From: Neorhizobium tomejilense
Lineage (GTDB): Bacteria > Pseudomonadota > Alphaproteobacteria > Rhizobiales > Rhizobiaceae
Direction: 5' to 3'
Length of the DNA: 64,000 bases
Assembly (NCBI GenBank): GCA_002968845.1
Contig: PVBG01000016.1
Location: 1 to 64,000 of the forward strand
Under the pieces are notes generated by a model that saw only the letters and a program-made list of their open reading frames with translations, was not told the DNA's origin and did not search any database. Shown here one piece after another: positions 39,328 to 50,480 of this stretch (within the stretch, counting starts at the first letter, position 1; each line of letters starts with the position of its first letter). The position numbers and the translations under genes are program-made.

Positions 39328-40248
39328 TCACGATGGCCGGATTCCCGGTAATTCAGAAACCTTGGCGACAAGAAAGTCGGCGAGAAGCCGGACGCGTGCA
39401 ATGGCTGCACGCTCTGGAACGATCAGCAAGCTCACCGGGACCGGTGGAGGACGATAGTCCCCAAGCACGATCTCGAGCTGACCGTCGTCCAGAAGATCGT
39501 GGACCAGCCAGAGATGTGCAGGACCAATGCCGCGTCCGGCGGCAAAGGCTTGGCGCGCCGCAAGCCCGTGATCGACGCGCAACGTCCCACCGACTGGTAT
39601 CATCAGGCTTGTGCCATCGTGAGAGAAAAGAATGATCTGATCGCTCCCAGCAACATTCGACATCACGACCGTTTCGAACCGTGACAGATCGGTTGGGTGC
39701 TCAGGCCGACCGTGAACGGACAAATAATTCGGAGCCCCCACCAGCAGCCGATGGCTTTCTCCGAGCGCATGAAGCTTCATCGAGCTGTCGGTGAGAGGCC
39801 CAAGACGGAGCGCAATGTCAACGCCTTCGCGAACCAGGTCGATGCGCTCGTCGGTCAGGTTGAGATCGACCTTGATGTCCGGATGCTTATCCTGAAATTC
39901 AAAGATCAGGCGGGTAATGTGCATCACGCCGAGTGCTGCAGTACAGGAAAGCTTAACTGTACCCGCCGGGGCCTGACGGGCATTTCTCACTTCTTCGGCA
40001 GCCTGCTCGACCAGGCGCAATATCTGACGGCAATTCGTATAATAGCGGCTACCCTCGTCCGTAAGGGTCACGCGACGTGTGGTTCGGCTGAGCAGAGATA
40101 CGCCGACTGCGTCCTCAAGTTCATTAAGGTGCCGTGTCACGGTCGATTGACCGACACCGAGTTCTCTTGCGACTAGCGACAGGTTGCCGCGTTCGGCGAC
40201 GCGAACAAAGGTGCGCATTCGGTCAAGAGACAATCCCGCGTTATCCAT
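39328..40248 (-). CDS. LysR family transcriptional regulator
   Basis: The 306-residue product has an N-terminal HTH (RMRTFVRVAERGNLSLVARE, then GVGQSTVTRHLNELEDAVG) and a LysR substrate-binding domain (about 92-300, starting GTVKLSCTAALGVMHITRLI). It belongs to the large CrgA-like group. Targets are unknown; the adjacent NmrA-like and PfpI-like genes are candidates. Codon use is as loose as theirs. Confidence 0.9.
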   Translation of the reverse strand: MDNAGLSLDRMRTFVRVAERGNLSLVARELGVGQSTVTRHLNELEDAVGVSLLSRTTRRVTLTDEGSRYYTNCRQILRLVEQAAEEVRNARQAPAGTVKLSCTAALGVMHITRLIFEFQDKHPDIKVDLNLTDERIDLVREGVDIALRLGPLTDSSMKLHALGESHRLLVGAPNYLSVHGRPEHPTDLSRFETVVMSNVAGSDQIILFSHDGTSLMIPVGGTLRVDHGLAARQAFAAGRGIGPAHLWLVHDLLDDGQLEIVLGDYRPPPVPVSLLIVPERAAIARVRLLADFLVAKVSELPGIRPS

Positions 40249-40366
40249 TTTTCAGCACAGCAATCCTCATTCCGCCCCAATAGGGAATAATCTTGCCTGT
40301 GCCTAGTTCGAAGCGCAAAACTCGGCCTTTTCGAACACAGTCCGTTCACAGCTCTTCCACTCGTCG

Positions 40367-41074
40367 CTATACGAGCCGACATTCTCCCCGAAGTCTGGAT
40401 ATCGCGTCGGCATCGACGGCTCTTATCTGATCTGCGATATCGGTTGGTGCTTCCGACGCTTTCACCGTCGCAGGGTCAGCGGTCATGGGCGATCCGGCGA
40501 ATGGAGGTTCCGGCGCATATTCCATCATCAACTGGATTTTCCGTGCGGTCTCTTCACCTGCCAGCTTGGCGGCCATAACCAAGCCAAGGTCGATACCTGC
40601 CGTCACGCCGCCACCGGTGGCTCGCGTCCGGTCAAATACGACCCGCCGGTTTACGGGAATTGCTCCGAAAGCTGAGAGCCTATGCAGCGCTGTCCAGTGA
40701 GTGGTGCACTCGTAGCCCTGAAGCAGACCGGCAGCAGCAAGCACCAGCGTGCCTGTGCAGGCTGCCATCAGGAATTGGCAGCCTGGCTCCTGGCGCCGTA
40801 GAAACGAGAGAAGGCGTTCGTCCTGCATCGCATCCAGATGGCCGGGCCCGCCCGGAACAACCACGATGTCGAGCTGACCGCATTCTTCAAGCAACATGTT
40901 TGGGACGATGCTCAGTCCGCTCGCACTTCGAACGGGAGCGTGTCCCTCGGCCAGCAGATGGCAACGGGTATTGCGCAGCCGTGTCAGAACCTCCCAAGGC
41001 CCGGTCAAATCGAGCTGCGTCAACCCGGCAAACAGGACAAAGCCGATCTCACGAGGGCGCGCATTCAGAGACAT
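40367..41074 (-). CDS. DJ-1/PfpI family protein, isonitrile hydratase-like
   Basis: The 235-residue product from ATG 41074 matches the DJ-1/PfpI fold and is closest in appearance to isonitrile hydratase InhA of Pseudomonas (GFVLFAGLTQLDLTGPWEVL at the start). The nucleophile elbow is MAACTGTLVLAAAGLLQGY, with a probable catalytic Cys. The AraC-like HTH region of GlxA proteins is absent, so it is an enzyme, not a regulator. The frame to 41161 adds an unlikely N-terminus. Confidence 0.84.
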   Translation of the reverse strand: MSLNARPREIGFVLFAGLTQLDLTGPWEVLTRLRNTRCHLLAEGHAPVRSASGLSIVPNMLLEECGQLDIVVVPGGPGHLDAMQDERLLSFLRRQEPGCQFLMAACTGTLVLAAAGLLQGYECTTHWTALHRLSAFGAIPVNRRVVFDRTRATGGGVTAGIDLGLVMAAKLAGEETARKIQLMMEYAPEPPFAGSPMTADPATVKASEAPTDIADQIRAVDADAISRLRGECRLV

Positions 41075-41400
41075 CGAATCTTGCTCAGCCAGTGGACGGA
41101 TAATATCGGTTTCGCGAGCATGCACATGAAAATGCCGATGGACGCAACCGAAAAATTCCATTGCCGTTGTAATCGCGAGTGATTGTTTACGGCGGGTTGG
41201 AAGCCTATTTCGAGGTTCGGTCGCAGGCAGATGTGCCTCCGGAATCCGCTACTTTGCTCGATGCGAAGGACGGCTGGACATCTCCTTGCCCAACAATGTG
41301 ACCTTGAATTGTATATGGAAACGTGCGCGACTGACTAATGGCTCGGCCCTCATCGCCGAGGCGGGCAATTGTAGATATCTTTGGTTGTGCGGAGAGAGAC
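41075..41400 (+). other. Intergenic region (326 bp) between divergent genes
   Basis: It contains promoters of the PfpI-like and the downstream secreted-protein genes. It is AT-richer than its surroundings. No gene, repeat or RNA was recognised. Confidence 0.55.
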
Positions 41401-41826
41401 GTGCGCCTTGCTTTTAAACTGATTTCGTTCGCTTTCTTTGCTTTGTTGTCTTCGCAAGATGTAAGGTCGGAGGAAGCCCAGCTCTCCGGCCGATGGCAGC
41501 AGATTTCATCCGATGCCGGATCGTGCGCAACTTGTTTTATTGGAATCGTCAAGCAGGGCACAGTTCTTGCCGTCAGCGCAAACAACGGTTGGTCTGCGAC
41601 GGTGCAGACGGATCGAAACGGTCCAGCACGCTTCGCCGGCGGCCAAGGGCGTTGGAAAATGCGGCCCGGCACGATCTACAGCAACAAGGCTTTCGATGTT
41701 CTTTTCGCCCTTCGTGGCGAACAACTCGCGATGGTCATGGTTGTAGATTTTGGGAACGGCTCAAAGCGGACTGTTAGAGCTGTTTTCGCTAGACCAACCC
41801 CGAAACTTCCCATGACCAAGGCATAG
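41401..41826 (+). CDS. Small secreted protein of unknown function
   Basis: The 141-residue product starts at GTG 41401, directly after GGAGAGAGAC. It begins MRLAFKLISFAFFALLSS, a signal peptide, with likely cleavage near residue 22 before EEAQLSGRWQQISSD. Two Cys lie at GSCATCFIG. The mature part is beta-rich (TVLAVSANNGWSATVQTD, AMVMVVDFGNGS), so a lipocalin-like barrel is possible but not shown. No family is recognised. An ATG-less longer frame from 41338 is less likely. Confidence 0.68.
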   Translation: MRLAFKLISFAFFALLSSQDVRSEEAQLSGRWQQISSDAGSCATCFIGIVKQGTVLAVSANNGWSATVQTDRNGPARFAGGQGRWKMRPGTIYSNKAFDVLFALRGEQLAMVMVVDFGNGSKRTVRAVFARPTPKLPMTKA

Positions 41827-41872
41827 CTCCTGCCACGAAGCAGCCGCTCTCCTGCCCTCCCCGCGAGCCGCC

Positions 41873-43393
41873 CTACTCGAACCGGAACGCCAGCCGTTTG
41901 CCCGTCAGCCTCGCCAGCTGCTGCAGGCGGCCGTCCAGTCGCTCGCCGGCGAAATCGCGATAGGCGGAAGGCACCACGAATTCGAGGTCGAGATCCGGTT
42001 CCGAGGACGGGCGGAAGGTCAGGTGGTGGACGAGACCCGGCATCGAGGCCGAGAAAAGATAGACGACCCGAAGCAGACCGCCGAGCAGCTTTGCAAGATC
42101 GAGCAGGCGCGGCGTCGCAATCGTCGCAAGCGGGCCGGTTTCGCCGTCGTCGTGCAGGCCTTCGAAACGGTAGTAGTTGGCAAGCGCCAGATAGGCGCGG
42201 CCGGCATGGGTGATGCCGACGAAGGACGAGTGGGCGATCAGGTTCAACGCCTGCAGGCCGCGATAATCCGGATGGGCACGCCAGCTGATATCGGCAAGCA
42301 GGCAGGCGGCCTGGCGATAGCGGCTTTCCTCTTCCGTCTCGACGATCCCGAAGGCCGGAACCATGCGGCCGGTCCAGTCGGCAAGCTCGCGGGCGTGTTC
42401 TGGCGATCGGGCGCGCAGGATTGCAAGCTGGTCGGCGGCGACCAGCAGCGGATCGCCTGCCTTCTCTTCGTCGGAAAGCAGCGAATAGAGGTAACCTTCG
42501 CGAACGCCCTGCGCCGAAAAGCTCACCTTGGCGGGCTTCATCACCGCCAGGACTTCCTGCATGGCGATGGCGCCGAAAGGCAGCAGCGAACGGCGGCTCT
42601 TCGAGACGGCCTGCCAGGCGGGGTCCTTGCTGTCCTTGGCCGCGATCACCTCGTCGAGGAATTTCTGCATGTCCTCGAGAGACAGTTCGTAGCCCTGCAT
42701 CATGTGCAGCGGATACTTGCTCATTTCCATGTGCAGCTTGGCGATGTTGCGCCAGGTGCCGCCGACGGCATAGAAGGTGCGGCCCGCGCCGTTTTCCAGG
42801 AACCGCGCGGTGTTCACCTGCTTGCGGGCGAAGGTGCGCGCCTTGGAAAGCGAATTGCCGGAGGATTCCGACAGCCGCAGGCCCCCGAGCGGCAGGGTGA
42901 TGCCCTTGCCGAACTCCGTGCCCTTGATGTCGATCAGTTCCAGCGAGCCGCCGCCGAGGTCGCCGGCAATGCCGTCGGGATCATGGAAGCCGCTGATGAC
43001 GCCGAGCGCCGAATACCGCGCCTCCTCCTCGCCGGACAGAAGCTGGACCTGCTGGCCGAGGATCTCTTCCGCCTGGCGGATGAAATCCGGCCCGTTGGAC
43101 GCTTCGCGGGCAGCGGCGGTCGCCAGCACATAGACTTCGGTTGCGCGGGCCTGGGTGGAAAGCGCGCGAAAACGCTTCAGCGACAGCAGGGCACGCTCGA
43201 CGCCCTCGTCGTCCATGCGCCCGTTCGAACCCAGTCCCTTGCCGAGGCCGCACAGCACCTTCTCGTTGAAGAGGACGGTCGGCGCGCGGGACAGGCCTTC
43301 GTAGATAACGACGCGGACGGAGTTGGAGCCAATGTCGATAACGGAGACAGGAGCGACCCCTGGAAGGCGCCCCTGGGCTTCTGATCGTACCAT
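41873..43393 (-). CDS. ppx: Exopolyphosphatase
   Basis: Ppx removes terminal phosphate from polyphosphate (and can hydrolyse pppGpp). The 506-residue product has the actin-like ATPase fold: VIDIGSNSVRVVIYEG (phosphate 1), GDLGGGSLELIDI (phosphate 2) and an HD-like helical C-terminal part. It starts five bases after ppk on the same strand, so the polyphosphate-making and -degrading enzymes are co-transcribed. Confidence 0.95.
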   Translation of the reverse strand: MVRSEAQGRLPGVAPVSVIDIGSNSVRVVIYEGLSRAPTVLFNEKVLCGLGKGLGSNGRMDDEGVERALLSLKRFRALSTQARATEVYVLATAAAREASNGPDFIRQAEEILGQQVQLLSGEEEARYSALGVISGFHDPDGIAGDLGGGSLELIDIKGTEFGKGITLPLGGLRLSESSGNSLSKARTFARKQVNTARFLENGAGRTFYAVGGTWRNIAKLHMEMSKYPLHMMQGYELSLEDMQKFLDEVIAAKDSKDPAWQAVSKSRRSLLPFGAIAMQEVLAVMKPAKVSFSAQGVREGYLYSLLSDEEKAGDPLLVAADQLAILRARSPEHARELADWTGRMVPAFGIVETEEESRYRQAACLLADISWRAHPDYRGLQALNLIAHSSFVGITHAGRAYLALANYYRFEGLHDDGETGPLATIATPRLLDLAKLLGGLLRVVYLFSASMPGLVHHLTFRPSSEPDLDLEFVVPSAYRDFAGERLDGRLQQLARLTGKRLAFRFE

Positions 43394-43398
43394 ATTGC

Positions 43399-45600
<2,202 letters not shown>

Positions 45601-45668
45601 CCCAATGCTAACCCTTGGTCATGCCAACCATCAGGGCCGACTACAGTTTGACGAGGGAATTGTCACAG

Positions 45669-46388
45669 TCAATCGTCGGCGCCCGCTCCGGTTCCGGAAT
45701 TCCCAAAATCGTTCAGCACTTCCGCGGCCAGCGGGCGGGTTATCCTCGTGCCGCGCGCCAGCGCCAGGCGGTCCAGCCGCTCGACGATCGTCTGGGCCGC
45801 ACCGAGCGACCGTTCCATCCGGTTGACGATGTAGCCCACCAGTTTGTCGTCGATATAAAGCTGGCGGTCGGCGAAGAGCTTGACGATCACCTGGGCCAGC
45901 AGGTCCTCATCCGGCTCGCCGATCTCCACGACCGTCGCCGCCTTCAGCCGGGATTTGAGGTCCGGCAGGGTAACGCCCCAGGAAACCGGCCACAGGCGCG
46001 AGGTCATCAGCAGGCTATGGCCATTCTCGCGCACGCTGTTGATGACGTGGAAGAGTTCGGTCTCGTCGAAACCACGGCGTTCGGCATCCTCGAACAGGAC
46101 CGGACCCGCTGCGGCGAGCGTCGCGGCATTAGAGCCCGCGACAGGATAGATGTCCGCCGCCCCCGCCTTTTCCCGCCAGATATGCGCCAGGTGCGATTTT
46201 CCCGACCCTACCGGACCCGCCAGCACGACAACCGGCGACGGCCAGGCCGGCCATTCGTCGACGATCGCCACGGCCGCAGCCAGGCGTCCGGACACCAGGA
46301 GGTCGTCCCGGGTTCTCGCAGCATCATGGGTGAATTGCAGCGGCAACTGCTCTTGTCTGCGCCGCTCGCGCTCGCTCGTCTCGGTCAT
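45669..46388 (-). CDS. hdaA: DnaA-related regulatory protein HdaA
   Basis: HdaA stimulates ATP hydrolysis by DnaA and so limits re-initiation of replication in alphaproteobacteria. From ATG 46388 the product has 239 residues. It begins with the clamp-binding-type QLPLQF motif, followed by the AAA+ core with Walker A VLAGPVGSGKSHLAHIW. The DnaA C-terminal DNA-binding domain is missing. The long frame to 46574 is a frame artefact inside the neighbouring permease gene. The AI-2E-type permease gene ends seven bases upstream. Confidence 0.92.
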   Translation of the reverse strand: MTETSERERRRQEQLPLQFTHDAARTRDDLLVSGRLAAAVAIVDEWPAWPSPVVVLAGPVGSGKSHLAHIWREKAGAADIYPVAGSNAATLAAAGPVLFEDAERRGFDETELFHVINSVRENGHSLLMTSRLWPVSWGVTLPDLKSRLKAATVVEIGEPDEDLLAQVIVKLFADRQLYIDDKLVGYIVNRMERSLGAAQTIVERLDRLALARGTRITRPLAAEVLNDFGNSGTGAGADD

Positions 46389-46395
46389 AGGTCTT

Positions 46396-47592
46396 TCAAA
46401 TGCTCTTCTGAGAGTCATTCGTGTGAGGATCATTCGGGGCGGTTGTCTCTGCGCCGGTTTCGGCATGTTCCAGCACATGCGGCCGTTCGGCCTCTTCCCA
46501 GGGAAGAACGGCCGCCCGGCCGTAATAGATGTCGCTGTCAAGATACCGCGACAGCACGAAACGGACAAGCACACCGACCACGGCGGCCGCCGGCACGGCG
46601 ATCAGCAGGCCGACGAAGCCGAATATGGCGCCGAAGGCAAACAGCGCGAACATCAGCCAGACCGGATGCAGGCCGACGCTTTCGCCGACGAGCTTCGGCT
46701 GAAGGATATTGCCCTCGATGAACTGGCCGACGAAGAAAACGCCGGCGACCGCCAGGATCCACGGATAATCCGGCCAGAACTGCACCAGCGCCACGCCGAC
46801 CGAGAGAACCAGACCGATCAGCGAACCTATATAGGGAATGAAGCTGATCATGCCGGCGACGAAGCCAATCAGAAGCCCGAAATTGAGCCCGACAACCGAC
46901 AGGCCGACCGCGTAGAAGATGCCGAGGATGAGGCAGAGCGAGCCCTGGCCGCGAATGAAACCGGCGACCGATTCATCCATCTCCCGGGCGATCTCGCGCA
47001 CCGTCGCCACCTGGTCGCGCGGCACCCAGCTATCCACCTTGGCGACCATCCGGTCCCAGTCGAGCAAGATATAGAAGGCGACGACGGGCGTGACGATCAA
47101 GAGCGACACGACGTCGATGATCGCCTTGCCGGAATTCCAGATCTGGGCGAGCAGCGAACCGACGAAACCGGCACCCTGGCTCAGCACTTCGGAGAAATTC
47201 TGCTTGACCGTCTCGATCTGGGCGCTGATCCAATGTGGCAGGAACGAGCTTTCCGGGCTCGATATGATCTGCTGCAACTGGGAAATATAGCCCGGCAGGG
47301 CGGCGGCGAACTCGGTGAACTGATTGATGATGATCGGGATCACCAGCATCAGCGACAGCGCGAAGACCAGCACGAAACAGACGAGGATCACCACCGTCGC
47401 CATCAGCCGGCTCAAGCCCCGTCTTTCCAGCCAGTCGGCCACCGGATCGAGAAAGTAGGCGAGCGCCATGCCGGCCACGAAAGGCAGCAGGATCGAACGG
47501 AAGAACCACAAAAACACTACGAAGACGATGAGAACGCCGACCCAGAAGAAGATGTAGCGCTTCAGGCTCGCGCCGCTGATATGATATGCCAT
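46396..47592 (-). CDS. AI-2E family (PerM) permease
   Basis: The 398-residue product starts MAYHISGASLKRYIFFWVG at ATG 47592 (GAGGAAGCGGCG upstream). It has about eight hydrophobic segments with the family signature SFIPYIGSLIGLVLSVGVAL and FIEGNILQPKLVGESVGLHP. Members include autoinducer exporters and Na+/H+ antiporters; the function here is unknown. It is divergent from purM and lies upstream of hdaA in the same direction. Confidence 0.9.
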   Translation of the reverse strand: MAYHISGASLKRYIFFWVGVLIVFVVFLWFFRSILLPFVAGMALAYFLDPVADWLERRGLSRLMATVVILVCFVLVFALSLMLVIPIIINQFTEFAAALPGYISQLQQIISSPESSFLPHWISAQIETVKQNFSEVLSQGAGFVGSLLAQIWNSGKAIIDVVSLLIVTPVVAFYILLDWDRMVAKVDSWVPRDQVATVREIAREMDESVAGFIRGQGSLCLILGIFYAVGLSVVGLNFGLLIGFVAGMISFIPYIGSLIGLVLSVGVALVQFWPDYPWILAVAGVFFVGQFIEGNILQPKLVGESVGLHPVWLMFALFAFGAIFGFVGLLIAVPAAAVVGVLVRFVLSRYLDSDIYYGRAAVLPWEEAERPHVLEHAETGAETTAPNDPHTNDSQKSI

Positions 47593-47770
47593 CGCCGCTT
47601 CCTCTGAATTGCCCGGGCAAAAAAGGGATAGGGAAGCCCGCAACCCAGGTCAAGGGTTTGGAAGCGGTGCAGCAAGACCTGTGAAAAGCCTTCAAAACCG
47701 CGTCCAACGCTTGCATCCGGCGTCATGTCGTGCAATTGCGGGCCGCTACAACGATCATTGGAGATGAACG

Positions 47771-48844
47771 ATGAGCGAGGCGGGCAAGAACGGTCTCACC
47801 TATAGCGATGCTGGCGTCGATATCGACGCGGGCAACCTCATGGTCGAGAAGATCAAGCCGGCAGTGCGCTCGACCCGCCGGCCCGGCGCAGACGGCGAAA
47901 TCGGCGGCTTCGGCGGCCTCTTCGATCTGAAGGCCGCGGGCTTTACCGATCCGATCCTCGTCGCCGCCAATGACGGCGTCGGCACCAAGCTGAAGATCGC
48001 CATCGACGCCGACTTCCACGACACGGTCGGCATCGACCTCGTCGCCATGTGCGTCAACGACCTGGTGGTCCAGGGCGCCGAACCGCTGCTCTTCCTCGAC
48101 TATTTCGCCACCGGCAAGCTCGACCCGGACCACGGTGCAGCAATCGTCTCCGGCATTGCCGCCGGCTGCCGCGAGGCCGGCTGCGCGCTGATCGGCGGCG
48201 AGACCGCCGAAATGCCCGGCATGTATTCCGACGGCGATTACGACCTGGCTGGTTTTGCAGTCGGTGCTGCCGAGCGCGGCCAGCTGCTGCCGGTCGGCGA
48301 TATCGCTTCCGGCGACGTCATCCTCGGCCTCACCTCCTCCGGCGTTCATTCGAACGGCTTTTCGCTGGTCCGCAAGATCGTGACGCTTTCGGGCCTCGCG
48401 TGGGACGCACCCGCCCCCTTCCGTGAGGGCATGACTCTGGGTGAGGCGCTTCTGACGCCAACCCGCATCTACGTGAAGCCGCTCCTGAAGGCGATCCGCG
48501 AAACCGGCGCCCTGAAGGCGCTCGCCCACATTACCGGCGGCGGCTTCCCGGAAAACATCCCGCGCGTGCTGCCGAAGAACCTGGCGGCCGAAATCGATCT
48601 CGACTCCATTCCCGTCCCGCCCGTCTTCTCGTGGCTCGCCAAAACCGGCGGCGTCGAACCGAAGGAAATGCTGCGCACCTTCAACTGCGGTATCGGCATG
48701 ATCATCGTTGTCGCGCCCGAGAACGCCCAGGCGGTCGCCGATATCCTGACCGGTGAGGGCGAGATCGTCGTGCCGCTCGGCCGCATGGTCGAACGCGCCG
48801 AAGGCGGCCCCGGCGTGATCTACCAGGGCACGCTCGGCCTATGA
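47771..48844 (+). CDS. purM: Phosphoribosylformylglycinamidine cyclo-ligase
   Basis: PurM closes the imidazole ring to give AIR in purine synthesis. The 357-residue product shows [31 protein letters not shown], the metal and substrate segment [20 protein letters not shown], and [33 protein letters not shown] precedes the ATG. purN overlaps its stop by four bases (ATGA). Confidence 0.96.
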   Translation: MSEAGKNGLTYSDAGVDIDAGNLMVEKIKPAVRSTRRPGADGEIGGFGGLFDLKAAGFTDPILVAANDGVGTKLKIAIDADFHDTVGIDLVAMCVNDLVVQGAEPLLFLDYFATGKLDPDHGAAIVSGIAAGCREAGCALIGGETAEMPGMYSDGDYDLAGFAVGAAERGQLLPVGDIASGDVILGLTSSGVHSNGFSLVRKIVTLSGLAWDAPAPFREGMTLGEALLTPTRIYVKPLLKAIRETGALKALAHITGGGFPENIPRVLPKNLAAEIDLDSIPVPPVFSWLAKTGGVEPKEMLRTFNCGIGMIIVVAPENAQAVADILTGEGEIVVPLGRMVERAEGGPGVIYQGTLGL

Positions 48845-49524
48845 GCGCACCCGCGGCTGAAACGGCGCGCAGAAAGCGCGTCGCCGTATTCATCTCCGGC
48901 GGCGGCTCCAACATGCTGGCGCTTGCCGATGCCTGCAGCGCACCGGATTTCCCGGCGGAAATCGTCGCAGTCTTCTCCGACAAGCCCTCGGCGGGCGGCA
49001 TCGAAAAGGCGCAGGCGCGCGGCATCAAAACCTTCGTCTTCGAACGCAAGGGTTTTGCCGGCAAGGCCGAACACGAGGCGGCGATCCTTGCGGCCCTCGA
49101 CGAGGTCCAGCCGGACATCCTCTGCCTCGCCGGCTACATGCGGCTCTTCTCCGCTGAGTTCATCAGCCGCTACGAAGGCAGCATCCTCAATATCCACCCT
49201 GCCCTTCTGCCGCTCTTCCCGGGCCTTCACACCCATGAACGCGCCATCGAGGCCGGCGTGAAGATCGCCGGCTGCACCGTGCATTTCGTCACCGAAGGCA
49301 TGGACGAAGGCCCGATCGTCGCCCAGGGCGCCGTCCCGGTGCTTGCCGACGACACCCCCGAGACCCTGGCCGGCCGTGTGCTGACCGTCGAACACAAGCT
49401 CTACCCGCTGGCGCTGAAGCTGCTGGCGGAAGGCAAGGTGCGGATGGAGGGCGGCCGGGCGATCACCTCGCCCGGCACCGTGACCGATATCGCGGATCAG
49501 CGGATCTTCTCGGCGGGCAGGTAG
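48841..49524 (+). CDS. purN: Phosphoribosylglycinamide formyltransferase
   Basis: PurN formylates GAR with formyl-tetrahydrofolate. The 227-residue product has [18 protein letters not shown] for phosphate binding, the catalytic Asn-His pair in [20 protein letters not shown], and the [13 protein letters not shown] loop. The start overlaps the purM stop (ATGA), so both are translated together. Confidence 0.95.
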   Translation: MSAPAAETARRKRVAVFISGGGSNMLALADACSAPDFPAEIVAVFSDKPSAGGIEKAQARGIKTFVFERKGFAGKAEHEAAILAALDEVQPDILCLAGYMRLFSAEFISRYEGSILNIHPALLPLFPGLHTHERAIEAGVKIAGCTVHFVTEGMDEGPIVAQGAVPVLADDTPETLAGRVLTVEHKLYPLALKLLAEGKVRMEGGRAITSPGTVTDIADQRIFSAGR

Positions 49525-49562
49525 AGCCGGGACTCGACACGGAGCGCCCAACGTCCTACATT

Positions 49563-49583
49563 CTGTACGTAATCTTCGTACAG
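49563..49583 (+). promoter_or_regulatory. Operator-like palindrome before the RES/Xre pair
   Basis: CTGTACG and CGTACAG are perfect 7-bp arms around 7 bases (TAATCTT). The second arm overlaps the ribosome site CAGGAG of the antitoxin gene. This is a probable autoregulatory site of the antitoxin. Confidence 0.6.
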
Positions 49584-49593
49584 GAGACCGGAC

Positions 49594-49956
49594 ATGACTG
49601 GTAAAACTCAGCGAATTCTCGATTTAGGGATGCCGTCGATGGAAGCCGAAGCCGTCTCTATCCGCCTTGGGATTTCGAAACGCGAACTGGCTGAGACGGC
49701 CGGGCTCTCCGCCAACACGCTCCAGCGCAAGGAACGTGCGCAGTCTCCCGCAGCGACCACACGGATCGGTGAAATGGCGGAGATCATCCACCGCGTCAGC
49801 GAATGGGCAGGAAGCGAACGGCAAGCCCTCGCCTGGTATCGCGCCGAGCCCATTCCGGCCTTCGGTGGCCGGACAGCAGAGAGCATCGTCAAGAGCGGCA
49901 AGGCGGCAGCCTTGCGCGACTACCTCGATCACCTGGCGATCGGCGGTTTTGCTTGA
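49594..49956 (+). CDS. Xre/MbcA/ParS-type antitoxin
   Basis: The 120-residue product has an N-terminal Xre-like helix-turn-helix (about 20-65; IRLGISKRELAETAGLSANT). A C-terminal toxin-binding domain DUF2384 follows (about 68-120; GSERQALAWYRAEPIPAFGG and RDYLDHLAIGGFA). It neutralises the RES toxin downstream by masking its active site and probably represses the operon. Its stop overlaps the TTG start of the toxin by two bases. CAGGAGACCGGAC precedes the ATG. Confidence 0.9.
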   Translation: MTGKTQRILDLGMPSMEAEAVSIRLGISKRELAETAGLSANTLQRKERAQSPAATTRIGEMAEIIHRVSEWAGSERQALAWYRAEPIPAFGGRTAESIVKSGKAAALRDYLDHLAIGGFA

Positions 49957-50471
49957 GGTTCCAGGGCATCTGCTATCGCGCCCATGATCCTCGCTGGGCG
50001 ATCAGCCCGATCTCCGGTGAAGGTGCTGCCATTCGCGGTGCCCGTTTCAATCCCAAGGGCGTGCCGGCACTCTACCTCTCTACTTCGATCGAGGGTGCGA
50101 TCACCGAAGCAAGTCAAGGGTTTGGGCACAGGATTCACCCTTTGACGATCTGCTCCTACGACATCGATTGCGACGACGTCGCCGACCTCACGGACGAGAC
50201 TTCGCAAAATGAGCTTGGCATATCGCTTGATGTCATGGCGTCCGCCTGGGCGTCCGCGCTCTCGGACAGCAGGAGACCGGACTCCTGGGCAATTTACGAC
50301 ATTCTTTCCAGCACTTATGCCGGCATCCTCGTCCCCTCCTTCGCCCACCGGGCCGCAACCTCGGTCAGCAATCTCGTGCTGTGGGACTGGGGAGACGATC
50401 TGCCGCATCGAGTCCACGTCATCGACCCGACAGGCAGGTTGCCGAAGAACCAGAAATCCTGGGAGGAATAG
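49953..50471 (+). CDS. RES domain toxin (NAD-degrading)
   Basis: The 172-residue product is read from TTG 49953, which overlaps the antitoxin stop (TTGA). RES family landmarks are ICYRAHDPRWAISPISGEGA, RFNPKGVPALYLSTSIEGAI (with the conserved Arg, Tyr and Glu) and a late Ser in the SVSNLVLWDW segment. Known RES toxins degrade NAD+ or ADP-ribosylate a target. The longer frame to 49803 is inside the antitoxin gene and is not used. It ends convergent with phnM, with nine bases between the stops. Confidence 0.88.
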   Translation: MRFQGICYRAHDPRWAISPISGEGAAIRGARFNPKGVPALYLSTSIEGAITEASQGFGHRIHPLTICSYDIDCDDVADLTDETSQNELGISLDVMASAWASALSDSRRPDSWAIYDILSSTYAGILVPSFAHRAATSVSNLVLWDWGDDLPHRVHVIDPTGRLPKNQKSWEE

Positions 50472-50480
50472 AATCCAGCC

